DNA from: Anaerolineaceae bacterium UBA6133
GTDB taxonomy: Bacteria; Chloroflexota; Anaerolineae; Anaerolineales; Anaerolineaceae
NCBI GenBank assembly: GCA_002435825.1
Contig: DIVL01000053.1
Span: forward strand, 1-32,080
Reading direction: 5' to 3'
DNA length: 32,080 nt
Below the pieces are notes generated by a model. That model did no database searches, had not been told where the DNA came from, and worked only from the letters and a program-made list of their open reading frames with translations. Shown here in pieces: positions 6,855 through 15,761 of the stretch. The translations under genes and the position numbers were made by a program. Position 1 is the first letter of the stretch. Each line of letters opens with the position of its first letter.

Positions 6855-8696
6855 TCAGGGGGTGATTCTGCTGGGATTGACTTTGCCAAGGATTTGCCCG
6901 GCTTCTTCAACGTATTTGAGCGACTGGTGGCGGAAATACGTGTTGTAGAGCTCCGCATAGTGACCAGCCTGCTCCAGTAAACCCTGATGATTGCCTTCTT
7001 CGATGATCGAACCGTGGTCAAGAACGATGATGCGGTCAGCGGACCTGACGGTGGAAAGGCGATGAGCGATAAGGATGCTGGTTGAGTGCTGAAGAATCAA
7101 CCCAAGTGCTTGTTGGATCTGATATTCCGTAAAGGGATCGATGCTGGCGGTGGCTTCGTCGAGAATGAAAATTGCGGGTTTGTGCGCCAGCACGCGCATC
7201 AGCGCCACCAACTGACGCTGCCCCATGGAAATATGCGCGCCGCGCTCGCCAACCTGGGTGTCGAGCCCATTCGAGAAGGTTTCAAGCCATTCACCGTTGC
7301 CAATTTGGTTCGCGAGGAGGGTGATCTCCTCCCGACTGATGTGTGGAGCGGCAAAGCGGATGTTTTGTTCGACCGTACCATCAAATAAGAAAGGCACTTG
7401 GGTGACGATGCCCATGTTCCGGCGCAAGGCAGGCAGATCGAATTTGCGGATGTCGATATCGTCAAGGAGGAGTTCACCTTCCTGGAACTCATAGAAACGG
7501 GTTATCAACCTGGCAATCGAGGATTTTCCCGCTCCGGTATGACCAACGATCGCAATATTTTCTCCGGGGGCAATGTGGAGATCAAAATTATTGAGTACGT
7601 TTCCACCTGTCGCATAGTTAAAACAGAGCTGGTTGAAATCAATTTTGCCAGTAAGACTGTCAACCTTGAGATTGTCGCTCTGGATGACGGAATGTTCTGA
7701 ATCGATCAGGGCAAAAATGCGCTCTGCGGCTGAAAGACCTGTCTGAACCTGTGTCCAGTAGGAAGTGATGCTCAGAATTGGAATCAGAAAGCGGTCGCTG
7801 GCCAAAAGGATCATGTACCAGGCGCCGGCAGTGATCAGTCCCCGGGTGACGCTCAATGCGCCAATATAGACCAGGATAGCAATGCTGATGCCGCTGATGG
7901 TCCGCATAACCGGAAAGACGATTGAGAGAACCAGACCGCGCTGAACGTTGACTTTGAATGAAGTGGTATTTGAGGCGGTAAAATCGCGGTAGATTTCTTC
8001 TTCCTGGCGGAAGTTTTTGGCAACAGAGATGCCACTGATCGTTTCTTTGATGGTTGCGTTCACGTTTGCCATGGCGCGCATGCCCCTGGTGGTCACGCGG
8101 CGTGCCAGTTTACGAAATTGTGAAACTACCAGCATCACGAAAGGAATAAAAGCCATCAAGGCCAGCGCGAGCCGCCATTCGGCGTTGAAAAGGATGACCG
8201 CCGTAACGATCGATTGAACAGTGCTCCCGGCGACATCCATTGTCAGCCGAATAAGCAGCGAGAAATCGTTGGTGTCAGTGGTGATACGGGAGACTATACG
8301 CCCGGACGAAAGACCGTCATGGAAAGCAAGATCCTGTTCGATGGATGAGGCGAAAGCATCTATTGACAGATCGCGATTCATGTCTGCGGTGATGCGTGAT
8401 AAAAGCCGTCGAATCAGGTAGAACAACACGAAATCCATTACCTGCAGAAAAAGAATCCCCACTACCAGGATGGCATAGGCCGTTTCGTTCGGAATGCCGG
8501 CGATGCCCTCATCAAGGACCTTCGAGATCAACAGAGGAGGCAAGGCGGCAAAAAGACCCTGCAGAATGATGCTGATAGTCATCCATGCGATGAATTTGCG
8601 ATGACGTTTTGCATATGCCCAGATGCGGCTGAGCAATACTTTGTTGCTATATTGACGATCGTAGAGTTCTCCGCTGAGACCTTGATGGAAGCCCAT
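6855..8696 (-). CDS. ABC exporter subunit, six-TM plus ATPase, canonical catalytic Glu
   Basis: This 613-residue half-transporter has an N-terminal ABC type 1 membrane domain (about 30-325) with several hydrophobic segments and a C-terminal ATPase domain. Walker A is GHTGAGKS (385-392, K391), Walker B is FILDE with catalytic E514, and the H-loop is H545. The signature is ISMGQ at 489-493, a departure from LSGGQ. This pattern complements the upstream subunit, which has the standard signature but lacks the Glu. The two genes overlap by one base (TAATG) and almost certainly form a heterodimer, as in TM287/288, LmrCD or BmrCD. Substrate cannot be read from sequence; drugs, lipids or peptides are all possible. 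Confidence 0.93.
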   Translation of the reverse strand: MGFHQGLSGELYDRQYSNKVLLSRIWAYAKRHRKFIAWMTISIILQGLFAALPPLLISKVLDEGIAGIPNETAYAILVVGILFLQVMDFVLFYLIRRLLSRITADMNRDLSIDAFASSIEQDLAFHDGLSSGRIVSRITTDTNDFSLLIRLTMDVAGSTVQSIVTAVILFNAEWRLALALMAFIPFVMLVVSQFRKLARRVTTRGMRAMANVNATIKETISGISVAKNFRQEEEIYRDFTASNTTSFKVNVQRGLVLSIVFPVMRTISGISIAILVYIGALSVTRGLITAGAWYMILLASDRFLIPILSITSYWTQVQTGLSAAERIFALIDSEHSVIQSDNLKVDSLTGKIDFNQLCFNYATGGNVLNNFDLHIAPGENIAIVGHTGAGKSSIARLITRFYEFQEGELLLDDIDIRKFDLPALRRNMGIVTQVPFLFDGTVEQNIRFAAPHISREEITLLANQIGNGEWLETFSNGLDTQVGERGAHISMGQRQLVALMRVLAHKPAIFILDEATASIDPFTEYQIQQALGLILQHSTSILIAHRLSTVRSADRIIVLDHGSIIEEGNHQGLLEQAGHYAELYNTYFRHQSLKYVEEAGQILGKVNPSRITP

Positions 8697-10456
8697 TATT
8701 CTTTTGCCTCCGCGAAGATGTTCCGGTACGATTTCGAGATTTGCATCAATTGGTCGTGTGTGCCGATGGCAGAGATGCGCCCTTTGCGCATGACGATGAT
8801 CAGGTCAGCCCAACGTATCTGGGAAAGACGATGGGTGATGATGAAGGTGGTTCTACCTTCCGATGCCAGTTTGATAGCCTGTTGAATCTCGTCCTCGGTT
8901 TTACTGTCAATGGCACTGGTTGAATCGTCCAGGATCAGGATCTTTGGGTCTGTCAGGAACGCTCTGGCAAGCGCAAGCCGCTGCCTTTGACCTCCAGAAA
9001 TGGTCACCCCTCTTTCTCCGATGACCGTGTCGTAGCCTTCGGGTAATTCTTCAATGAAGCTTTTTGCCTGGGCCTTCTCTGCTGCGAGCACAACCTCTTC
9101 GTGAGTGGCGTTTGGTTTGCCAAAGGCGATATTCTCCGCGACGGATTTGGAAAAAAGGAAAATATCCTGCTCGATGATCGAGATTTGACCCCTGAGGCTG
9201 TCCAGTTTCCAATTCCGCAAATCAAGCCCATCTATCATGACACTGCCCGAAAGCGGATCATAAGTACGGTTGATAAGTCGCACCAGGCTGGTTTTACCGG
9301 AACCAGTTTGTCCGACGATTGCCACAGTCTGCCCGGGGTTGACTTCAAAATTAAGATCCTGCAGATTCAGATTTTTGCCATCATAAGCAAAGCTGACATT
9401 TTCGAAATTGACCTTGCCTTTGATAACACTGCTGTGACCCAACTCGTTTTGGTCGAGATTGTTCTCGGTGTTCATGGTGGAAAGCAGCCTGCGTGCGCCG
9501 GCAATGCCAAGCGATATTTGCGAGTAAGAGCGGATGGAGGTGTGGGTTGGAAAATGGAGCATCGAGAGCGCGCTAAAGTATGAAATCACGCTGCCCAATG
9601 GGATCAAACCCTGCCGGTGAAGAACCAGGGCGTGCAGCAAACCAAAACCCATTGCCAGAGCCAAAAGAAGGAGGGGAAGAAAGCGGGCTTCGATATCTCC
9701 TTGTTTGACGTTTGCGTCGCGAAAGGCCTTTGAGTTAACTTTGAAAAGATCGATCTCAGCTTCTTCCTGTGAAGCTGCCTTGACCGTTTCGATCCCATCG
9801 ATGTCTTCTGCCAGGCGGCTGTTGAGCTTGCCGAAGGTTGCGCGAACTTCACGCGTAACAGGCTCAAGGACCTTCAGGAAGTGCATAATCGCCAAAAAAT
9901 AGAAAAGTATGAATAAGACTGGGGTGAGAAGCAGGGCAGGGTGAATGGATGCGCCGATGCCAAGGGGAATAAAAAGGAAGTTGATCGAACCCAGCACCAT
10001 GTTGAGACCAGGGCTGAAAATATAGTTGACCTCGCGAATGTCGTTGGTGGCACGTGCCATCAAGTCGCCGATGGACTGCAAGGAATGGAAGGTCATACTC
10101 TTTCCAAGCAGACTGGTGTAAAACTCGTCACGCACATCGCGTTCGATGCGTTGGGCAGTGACCTCAAAACCAAAATTGCGGAAAAATTGCATAAATCCGC
10201 GGATGGTTTGAGAAATTCCAACAATCACGGCTGCCCGCAAGAAAATAGAGGGCAGGGGATTGCCGCTGGTCAGGTTTTCGAAAACGATACCAAACTGAAT
10301 AGGCGGGATAGAAGCCAGGGCTGCATTGCCGATTGCTCCAATAAGGGCTACCAGGAAGATAGGCCAGTGATGCAACGCATGCGACGCAACCCAACTAAAC
10401 GCATTGCCGCGTTTTGTTTTGTATCGGAAAGGACTGTTAAATTCGCTAATTGTCAT
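8696..10456 (-). CDS. ABC exporter subunit, six-TM plus ATPase, degenerate Walker B
   Basis: This 586-residue half-transporter has a membrane domain at about 30-320 followed by an ATPase domain. Walker A is GQTGSGKT (382-389, K388), the signature is the regular ISGGQ (486-490), and the H-loop is H542. Walker B reads ILILDD, so D511 replaces the catalytic Glu. Paired with the next gene, this gives one competent ATP site (E514 of the partner with ISGGQ here) and one degenerate site (D511 here with ISMGQ of the partner). It is the first gene of the run that continues into mnmA and fdhD. It is divergent from the GntR gene with about 170 bp between them. Confidence 0.93.
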   Translation of the reverse strand: MTISEFNSPFRYKTKRGNAFSWVASHALHHWPIFLVALIGAIGNAALASIPPIQFGIVFENLTSGNPLPSIFLRAAVIVGISQTIRGFMQFFRNFGFEVTAQRIERDVRDEFYTSLLGKSMTFHSLQSIGDLMARATNDIREVNYIFSPGLNMVLGSINFLFIPLGIGASIHPALLLTPVLFILFYFLAIMHFLKVLEPVTREVRATFGKLNSRLAEDIDGIETVKAASQEEAEIDLFKVNSKAFRDANVKQGDIEARFLPLLLLALAMGFGLLHALVLHRQGLIPLGSVISYFSALSMLHFPTHTSIRSYSQISLGIAGARRLLSTMNTENNLDQNELGHSSVIKGKVNFENVSFAYDGKNLNLQDLNFEVNPGQTVAIVGQTGSGKTSLVRLINRTYDPLSGSVMIDGLDLRNWKLDSLRGQISIIEQDIFLFSKSVAENIAFGKPNATHEEVVLAAEKAQAKSFIEELPEGYDTVIGERGVTISGGQRQRLALARAFLTDPKILILDDSTSAIDSKTEDEIQQAIKLASEGRTTFIITHRLSQIRWADLIIVMRKGRISAIGTHDQLMQISKSYRNIFAEAKE

Positions 10457-10590
10457 CTTTGACCCGATAACCTAATGTCACCAAAGGGTTATTCTACCCG
10501 ATGCCTGTCAATAATGAAGGGTTTTGTAGTGTTTTCTGGTTTTGATGGAAAAAACAATTTCAGAAAGCAGTTAAATTGCGAATCTATACC

Positions 10591-10619
10591 TTGACCGATA
10601 AGATAGAGGCGTGTAGAAT
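10591..10619 (+). promoter_or_regulatory. Promoter of the gntR-korAB operon
   Basis: TTGACC (10591-10596) and TAGAAT (10614-10619) are separated by 17 bp, a near-consensus sigma70 promoter. Transcription should start near 10626, just at the edge of the palindrome that follows. Confidence 0.7.
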
Positions 10620-10629
10620 GAAAGCGATT

Positions 10630-10646
10630 GATTAATTATATTAATC
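10630..10646. promoter_or_regulatory. Palindromic operator candidate GATTAAT-TAT-ATTAATC
   Basis: A perfect 7-bp inverted repeat around three bases begins a few bases downstream of the predicted transcription start of the gntR gene. A further half site, GATTAAT, follows at 10648-10654. Its position fits autorepression by the GntR-family protein encoded directly after it. The regulator assignment is inference. Confidence 0.5.
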
Positions 10647-10654
10647 AGATTAAT

Positions 10655-11335
10655 ATGGTCAACGAGCTCAGTCCCCTCCTTAAATATATCGCAGACGCTA
10701 CCCGTCAGGATGAGCCTATTCCCAGCATTTCTGAGTTAAGTTCCCAACTTGGCATCTCCACAGCCAGTGTTCGTGAGCAGCTTGAAGTCCCAAAAGAGTT
10801 GGGTTTTGTTGATGTACGCACGAGAACGGGTATCCAAAAACATGATTTCTGCCTTACTCGTCCGCTGACACTTTCAATGACTTATGGTTTGCGGGTTGAC
10901 CCGGAGCTTTTCCACGAGTATGCATCCCTTCGCCGGCAGCTTGAAATTGCATACTGGTATGAAGCCTGCGCTCTACTTGAGAAATCCCACATCCAGGAAC
11001 TCCAGGAATTGCAGGAACGGGCAAATTGGAAAATAAACCAAAGTTCGGTTGAAATCCCTACACCAGAGCACCGAAGATTTCATCTGACCATTTATCGTCC
11101 TTTAAATAACCGTGTGCTCAACAGTGTGCTTGAAACTTATTGGGATCTCTATGAGGTGTCCCGTATCCAATATTATCGTAACCATGAATATCTTGAATGT
11201 GTCTGGAGTTATCATCGCCAGATGCTTGATGCAATCGCAAGCAAAGCTTACGAAAAAGGGTATGAAGCATTAGTTACCCATTTTGATTTGATGAAAACAT
11301 TCAAAAAAGCAGATCTTCGACAAAGATTTGAGTAA
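10655..11335 (+). CDS. GntR family regulator, FadR-like with FCD domain
   Basis: An N-terminal winged helix-turn-helix (PSISELSSQLGISTASVREQL) is followed by an all-helical FCD ligand domain. Its likely metal-binding histidines lie in EHRRFHLTIYRP, WSYHRQML and VTHFDLMK. FCD regulators usually sense organic acids. The frame is open from a TTG at 10628, but I prefer the ATG at 10655 because the earlier start would put the palindromic operator inside the coding region. No clear ribosome site precedes either start. The product has about 226 residues. korA follows after 17 bases, so it probably controls the Kor operon in response to an oxoacid or its product. Confidence 0.88.
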   Translation: MVNELSPLLKYIADATRQDEPIPSISELSSQLGISTASVREQLEVPKELGFVDVRTRTGIQKHDFCLTRPLTLSMTYGLRVDPELFHEYASLRRQLEIAYWYEACALLEKSHIQELQELQERANWKINQSSVEIPTPEHRRFHLTIYRPLNNRVLNSVLETYWDLYEVSRIQYYRNHEYLECVWSYHRQMLDAIASKAYEKGYEALVTHFDLMKTFKKADLRQRFE

Positions 11336-11352
11336 AAGGAGAGATTTTAGTG

Positions 11353-13194
11353 ATGCTTGAAACCACGCAAAAGTCGGTGCAAGGCAACGAGCGGATAGTC
11401 AACGAAGTCTGTGTGGCCATCTGCACGGTCAACGGATCCGGTAGTGCCACAGCCAATAGTATTCTTTACCGATCGCTGTTCCGCATGGGGATCCTGACCT
11501 CGGGAAAGAACATTTTCCCATCCAATATCAAAGGCTTACCAACCTGGTTTGTTATCCGTGCTTCAGCTCGGGGCTATACTGGGCGGGTAGCTTATGACGA
11601 TGTGGTTGTGGCATTGAATGCGGCTACCATCCAGCAGGATGTCACTTATCTCCGGGAAGGTGGCGTGCTATTCTATGCTGACCACCTGGAAAAGCCCGAA
11701 ATAAAGGACAAAGAGGTTATTGTCTATCCCATGCCCATCAAGACCCTGATGAAGCAGGTGGATGTGCCGCGAAATCTCCAAAGTTACATGGAGAACATGC
11801 TTTATGTCGGTATTGTGGGTCAGGTGCTAGGAATTCCTGAAGAAATTTTGAAAGCCACCGTTGATCATCATTTCCGCAGTAAACCTGCGATCGCTGAATC
11901 GAATTTCAACATCGTAAAGCTCGGTTTCCAATATGCGTTTGAGAACTTAGAGAAGAAAGATCATTTCTACCTGGAGCAGTTGCCAGAATTGAGTGATTAT
12001 ATTCTTACCGATGGTAACAACGCGGGGGCACTTGGTTCGCTTTATGGTGGACTGCAGTTTTGCGCCTGGTATCCGATCACCCCGGCGACGAGCCTGGTTG
12101 AATCGGCAATCGCACAAGTTGGCAAATTACGTAAAGATCCAGAGACTGGAAAGAACACTTGCGTGATTTTGCAGGTGGAAGACGAGCTTGCTGCAGCAGG
12201 CGCCACATTGGGAGCTGGCTGGGCAGGTTTGCGCGCGATGACCTCTACTTCTGGACCTGGAATAAGCCTGATGACAGAGAACATCGGCCTGGCATATTTC
12301 ACTGAAACACCGATGGTCATCTGGGATGTGCAGCGAGTTGGTCCGAGCACCGGTTTGCCCACCCGTACAGCTCAGGGCGACCTCTCGATGCTTTACACCC
12401 TCGGACATGGAGACACACAACACGTCATTCTGATCCCGGGCACTGTCACGGAATGCTTTGAGTTTGGCTGGCGATCGCTTGATATCGCTGAAAAGTATCA
12501 AACTCCGATATTTGTGCTGTCTGACCTTGATCTTGGGATGAACACCTGGGTCACCAAACGGTTTGAATATCCCAATCAGCCCATTGAACGGGGCAAGATT
12601 ATTAGGGAAGAAAAGCTTGAGGAATTCAAGGATTGGGGACGGTATAAGGATCTTGATGGTGATGGGATCCCTTATCGCACTGTTGTTGGCAACCTAAGCC
12701 CCAAGGCGGCTTACTTTACCCGCGGCACAGGGCATGATGAGTATGGCAATTACAGCGAAGATCCCAAAAACTGGTCTGATATGTTAGACCGAATCGGACT
12801 GAAGCTGAAGGGTGTGGTCAAGGATTTACCCAAGCCTGTAATCCGCAGGGCGAAGGCTGAAGCTGATATCGGAATAATCGGGATGGGCTCGACCCATGAT
12901 GCAATGATTGAGGCTCAGGATATTCTGGCGGAAAAGGGCATCCAGGCTGATTACATGCGCGTGCGTGCACTGCCTGCTAATTCCGCGGTAAGGGAGTTTA
13001 TTGCCAGCCATGCGCGAAACTATGTTGTGGAGCTTAATCGCGACGGGCAGCTGCAGCAAATCCTCTCACTTGAAATTTCCGAATATTCAGAAAAATTGAT
13101 CTCAATCTCAGTCATCGGCGGTCTTCCTTTGACTGCGGCATGGACAGTTGAAAGCATCTTAGGGAAGGAGAAAAAAGGTGGAAAAACATGTTGA
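11353..13194 (+). CDS. korA: 2-oxoacid:ferredoxin oxidoreductase, fused gamma-alpha subunit (KorA type)
   Basis: This 613-residue chain joins a gamma domain (about 15-195, starting NEVCVAICTVNGSGSATAN) to the alpha pyrimidine-binding domain, which opens with CAWYPITPATS (YPITP at 240-244). The C-terminal part (from about 505) is a transketolase C-like domain. With KorB it oxidatively decarboxylates a 2-oxoacid to acyl-CoA and reduces ferredoxin. The layout is that of 2-oxoglutarate oxidoreductases, but the substrate is not decided by sequence here. AAAGGAG at 11336-11342 serves the ATG at 11353; a GTG three bases earlier is also possible. The coding end overlaps korB by 17 bases. Confidence 0.93.
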   Translation: MLETTQKSVQGNERIVNEVCVAICTVNGSGSATANSILYRSLFRMGILTSGKNIFPSNIKGLPTWFVIRASARGYTGRVAYDDVVVALNAATIQQDVTYLREGGVLFYADHLEKPEIKDKEVIVYPMPIKTLMKQVDVPRNLQSYMENMLYVGIVGQVLGIPEEILKATVDHHFRSKPAIAESNFNIVKLGFQYAFENLEKKDHFYLEQLPELSDYILTDGNNAGALGSLYGGLQFCAWYPITPATSLVESAIAQVGKLRKDPETGKNTCVILQVEDELAAAGATLGAGWAGLRAMTSTSGPGISLMTENIGLAYFTETPMVIWDVQRVGPSTGLPTRTAQGDLSMLYTLGHGDTQHVILIPGTVTECFEFGWRSLDIAEKYQTPIFVLSDLDLGMNTWVTKRFEYPNQPIERGKIIREEKLEEFKDWGRYKDLDGDGIPYRTVVGNLSPKAAYFTRGTGHDEYGNYSEDPKNWSDMLDRIGLKLKGVVKDLPKPVIRRAKAEADIGIIGMGSTHDAMIEAQDILAEKGIQADYMRVRALPANSAVREFIASHARNYVVELNRDGQLQQILSLEISEYSEKLISISVIGGLPLTAAWTVESILGKEKKGGKTC

Positions 13195-14209
13195 TTTAAA
13201 TCGGATCGGTCTCGCACTGACCGACTATAAAGGAAAACCTTCGACCCTGTGCCCCGGCTGCGGTCATAATGCTATTTCAAACCAGATCCAGTCAGCTATC
13301 TGGGAACTTGGACTTCCTCCGGAAAAAGTGATGAAAATCAGCGGCATTGGTTGCTCAAGCAAGAGCCCAAACTACTTCCTCGACCGCTCGTTTGGATTCA
13401 ATGGTTTACATGGACGTATGCCAACGCTGGCAACTGGGGCTTGTTTTGGCGATTCTTCAATCAAAATTCTTGGAATTTCTGGCGATGGAGATACTGCCAG
13501 CATTGGAATGGGACACTTCAAACATGTCATCCGTCGCAATGTGCCAATGGTTTATATCATCGAAAACAACGGATGTTATGGTCTCACCAAGGGGCAATTC
13601 TCTGCCACTTCCGACCAGGGTCTCAGGCTCAAGCACCAGGGTGTAAATCTGCTTCCTCCGCTTGACCTCTGCATGGAGGCTCTTATCAGTGGAGCGCCTT
13701 TTGTGGCTCGCACCTTTTCTGGGGATGTGAAACAGATGAAGCAGTTGATCAAAGCTGCTCTTTCTCAGAACGGTGTTGCTGTGATCGACGTCATCAGCCC
13801 GTGTGTCACATTTAACAACCGCGATGAAGCCCTGCAATCTTACTCTTGGGGTCGGGAACATGAAGCGCCTATCCAGGGCATAGCGCACTTTCAAAGTCGT
13901 GAAGAGATTCAGCTTGAGAATTTTGAAGAAGGCACCTTTCGCGAGATCCAGCTTCAGGATGGATCTTACATGGTTTTAAAGAAGATCGACACGGATTATG
14001 ATCCCACCGCTCTTCATGCCGCACTGGATCTGCTGACGGAGTCTTACAAGTATCACTACTTTGCGACTGGGTTGATCTATTTCTCGGAAGTTCCGCCCAC
14101 CATCCAGGATATGTATGATCTTCCCGATGAACCGCTCAACCGCATCACAAAAGATCGCCTGCGCCCGAGCAAGGAATCACTCGAGGCGATCAACGTCTCG
14201 CTCTATTAG
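13178..14209 (+). CDS. korB: 2-oxoacid:ferredoxin oxidoreductase beta subunit (KorB type)
   Basis: This is the thiamine diphosphate-binding subunit that carries a [4Fe-4S] cluster. Cluster cysteines are C25 and C28 (CPGCGH), C59 (GIGCSSKSP) and C209 (SPCVTFN). The ThDP motif runs from GDGDTASIG (102-110) to ENNGCYGLTKGQ (129-140). It uses a GTG start with AAGGAG seven bases upstream, inside korA, so translation is probably coupled. Its 343 residues include the C-terminal extension usual for this family. A strong terminator follows 16 bases after the stop, so the operon is gntR-korA-korB. No separate ferredoxin or delta subunit is present. Confidence 0.94.
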   Translation: MEKHVDLNRIGLALTDYKGKPSTLCPGCGHNAISNQIQSAIWELGLPPEKVMKISGIGCSSKSPNYFLDRSFGFNGLHGRMPTLATGACFGDSSIKILGISGDGDTASIGMGHFKHVIRRNVPMVYIIENNGCYGLTKGQFSATSDQGLRLKHQGVNLLPPLDLCMEALISGAPFVARTFSGDVKQMKQLIKAALSQNGVAVIDVISPCVTFNNRDEALQSYSWGREHEAPIQGIAHFQSREEIQLENFEEGTFREIQLQDGSYMVLKKIDTDYDPTALHAALDLLTESYKYHYFATGLIYFSEVPPTIQDMYDLPDEPLNRITKDRLRPSKESLEAINVSLY

Positions 14210-14225
14210 CAGGATTAAGTTTCAT

Positions 14226-14255
14226 AAACCGGTCTGTGAAAGACCGGTTTTTTTT
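14226..14255 (+). terminator. Rho-independent terminator after korB
   Basis: A perfect 10-bp stem (AAACCGGTCT with AGACCGGTTT, loop GTGAA) runs straight into a T-tract. It ends the gntR-korAB transcript. On the minus strand no T-run follows, so it is probably one-way. Confidence 0.92.
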
Positions 14256-14307
14256 ATACGTTCATGTGATTGATAAAACTTCAGAATGCCAGTTCTAACG
14301 CGCAGCA

Positions 14308-15750
14308 TCAACCTTTAAGCGTATAGAGCATCGCAAGGTTAGGGCTGGTGAACGCGCCAACGGGGAAACCGGAGATGATCACAACCTGATCCCCGCCTTT
14401 TAGGGTGGTAGCCGCATTCAGCGCAGTCTCGACATGAGTAACCATGGTCTCGAGAGTGTCAGCGTGCGGCACGCGGAATGGTGTGATACCCCAACAAATT
14501 CCCAGCCACTGGTAGGTGCGGATTTCAGGTGTGAAGGCGAAAATTGGCACGGTTGGTTTGGTCTTACTGATCCAGAGAGCCGAAGTCCCAGAACGGGAGA
14601 AGACAACTATTGCAGATACATCTTTATCCTTGGCCATATCACGTGCGGCGTGTGAAATCACGATGGCATCGTCAGTCGAGACGTCGGCTTGCAGGATATT
14701 GTGATGCCCCCAATCGTCTGCATGGCTTTCGGACTCCAGAATGATGTCTGCCATCATGCGGATGCTCTGCACCGGGTATTTGCCGGCGGCAGATTCAGCT
14801 GAAAGCATGACGGCGTCAGTGCCGTCGAAAATTGCATTGGCAACATCAGCTGCTTCTGCGCGAGTGGGGCGGGGATTGTTGATCATTGACTCGAGCATCT
14901 GCGTAGCGGTGATCACAAATTTACCTAAGTTATTAGCCTTCTTGATAATCTCTTTTTGAACCGAAGGTACAAGAGCAGGCGATATCTCCACGCCCAGGTC
15001 GCCGCGGGCAACCATCACACCATCCGTCACTCTGACAATCTCATCCAAGTTGGTGATGGCTTCGGGGCGCTCCAATTTGGCAACAATTGGAGGTAACTGC
15101 CGATTACCCATCATGCTGCGCATAGTATCCCGAACCATTTCGATATCCGAAGCCTTTTTGACAAAGGAAATTGCCACGAGGTCGACCCCTGCATCGAGTC
15201 CAAATTTTAGATCTTCGAGGTCTTTGGCGGTGAGGACGGGAATATCGAGGTTGGAACCGGGAAGATTGACGCCTTTGTGGGATTTCAGATTGCCGCCAAG
15301 AATGACCCTGGCAAAGATGTTCTCACCATCCAGGCGCAACACTTCAAATTCGAGCTGACCATCATCCAGCAGGATATGGTTACCAGGAACAAGAACCTCA
15401 TGTAGCTTGGGAACGTCAAAAGGAATGAAAACCACTCCTTCTGGCAGGTTTTGTGGGTCATCGCGGGAACTTAGAGCAACTTCTTGCCCTGACCGGAGCT
15501 TAATAACCCCATTAGGCAAAACGCCAATGCGTAATTTTGGACCCTGGAGGTCCATAAGGATTGAAACAGGTTTGCCAAGATCTTTTGAGATCTTGCGGAT
15601 TAGCTTGATCTTCTCACCATGGTCTTCGTGGGACCCGTGGGAAAAATTCAAACGGCAGACATCCATACCTGCCTTCACCATCTCTACCAGCACAGCTTCA
15701 TCCGAACTGCTGGGACCTAACGTGGCGACGATCTTGGCATACCGGTACAT
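14308..15750 (-). CDS. pyk: Pyruvate kinase
   Basis: Pyruvate kinase transfers phosphate from phosphoenolpyruvate to ADP in the last step of glycolysis. The chain starts KIVATLGPSSS and has RLNFSHGSH (R33, N35), the barrel motif AKLERPEA with K225 and the metal ligand E227, and MVARGDLGVEI with D251. The C-terminal allosteric domain (about 350-480) is complete. There is no PEP-utiliser extension, so this is the 480-residue short form. AAGGAAG precedes the start. It lies 11 bases behind rocD and appears to be co-transcribed with argF-rocD. No clear terminator lies beyond its stop on this strand. Confidence 0.97.
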   Translation of the reverse strand: MYRYAKIVATLGPSSSDEAVLVEMVKAGMDVCRLNFSHGSHEDHGEKIKLIRKISKDLGKPVSILMDLQGPKLRIGVLPNGVIKLRSGQEVALSSRDDPQNLPEGVVFIPFDVPKLHEVLVPGNHILLDDGQLEFEVLRLDGENIFARVILGGNLKSHKGVNLPGSNLDIPVLTAKDLEDLKFGLDAGVDLVAISFVKKASDIEMVRDTMRSMMGNRQLPPIVAKLERPEAITNLDEIVRVTDGVMVARGDLGVEISPALVPSVQKEIIKKANNLGKFVITATQMLESMINNPRPTRAEAADVANAIFDGTDAVMLSAESAAGKYPVQSIRMMADIILESESHADDWGHHNILQADVSTDDAIVISHAARDMAKDKDVSAIVVFSRSGTSALWISKTKPTVPIFAFTPEIRTYQWLGICWGITPFRVPHADTLETMVTHVETALNAATTLKGGDQVVIISGFPVGAFTSPNLAMLYTLKG

Positions 15751-15761
15751 AGTTGACTTCC

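Noticed and set aside
14226..14255. The korB terminator acting also for pyk on the minus strand
   Set aside because: The stem is not followed by a T-run in the minus direction.
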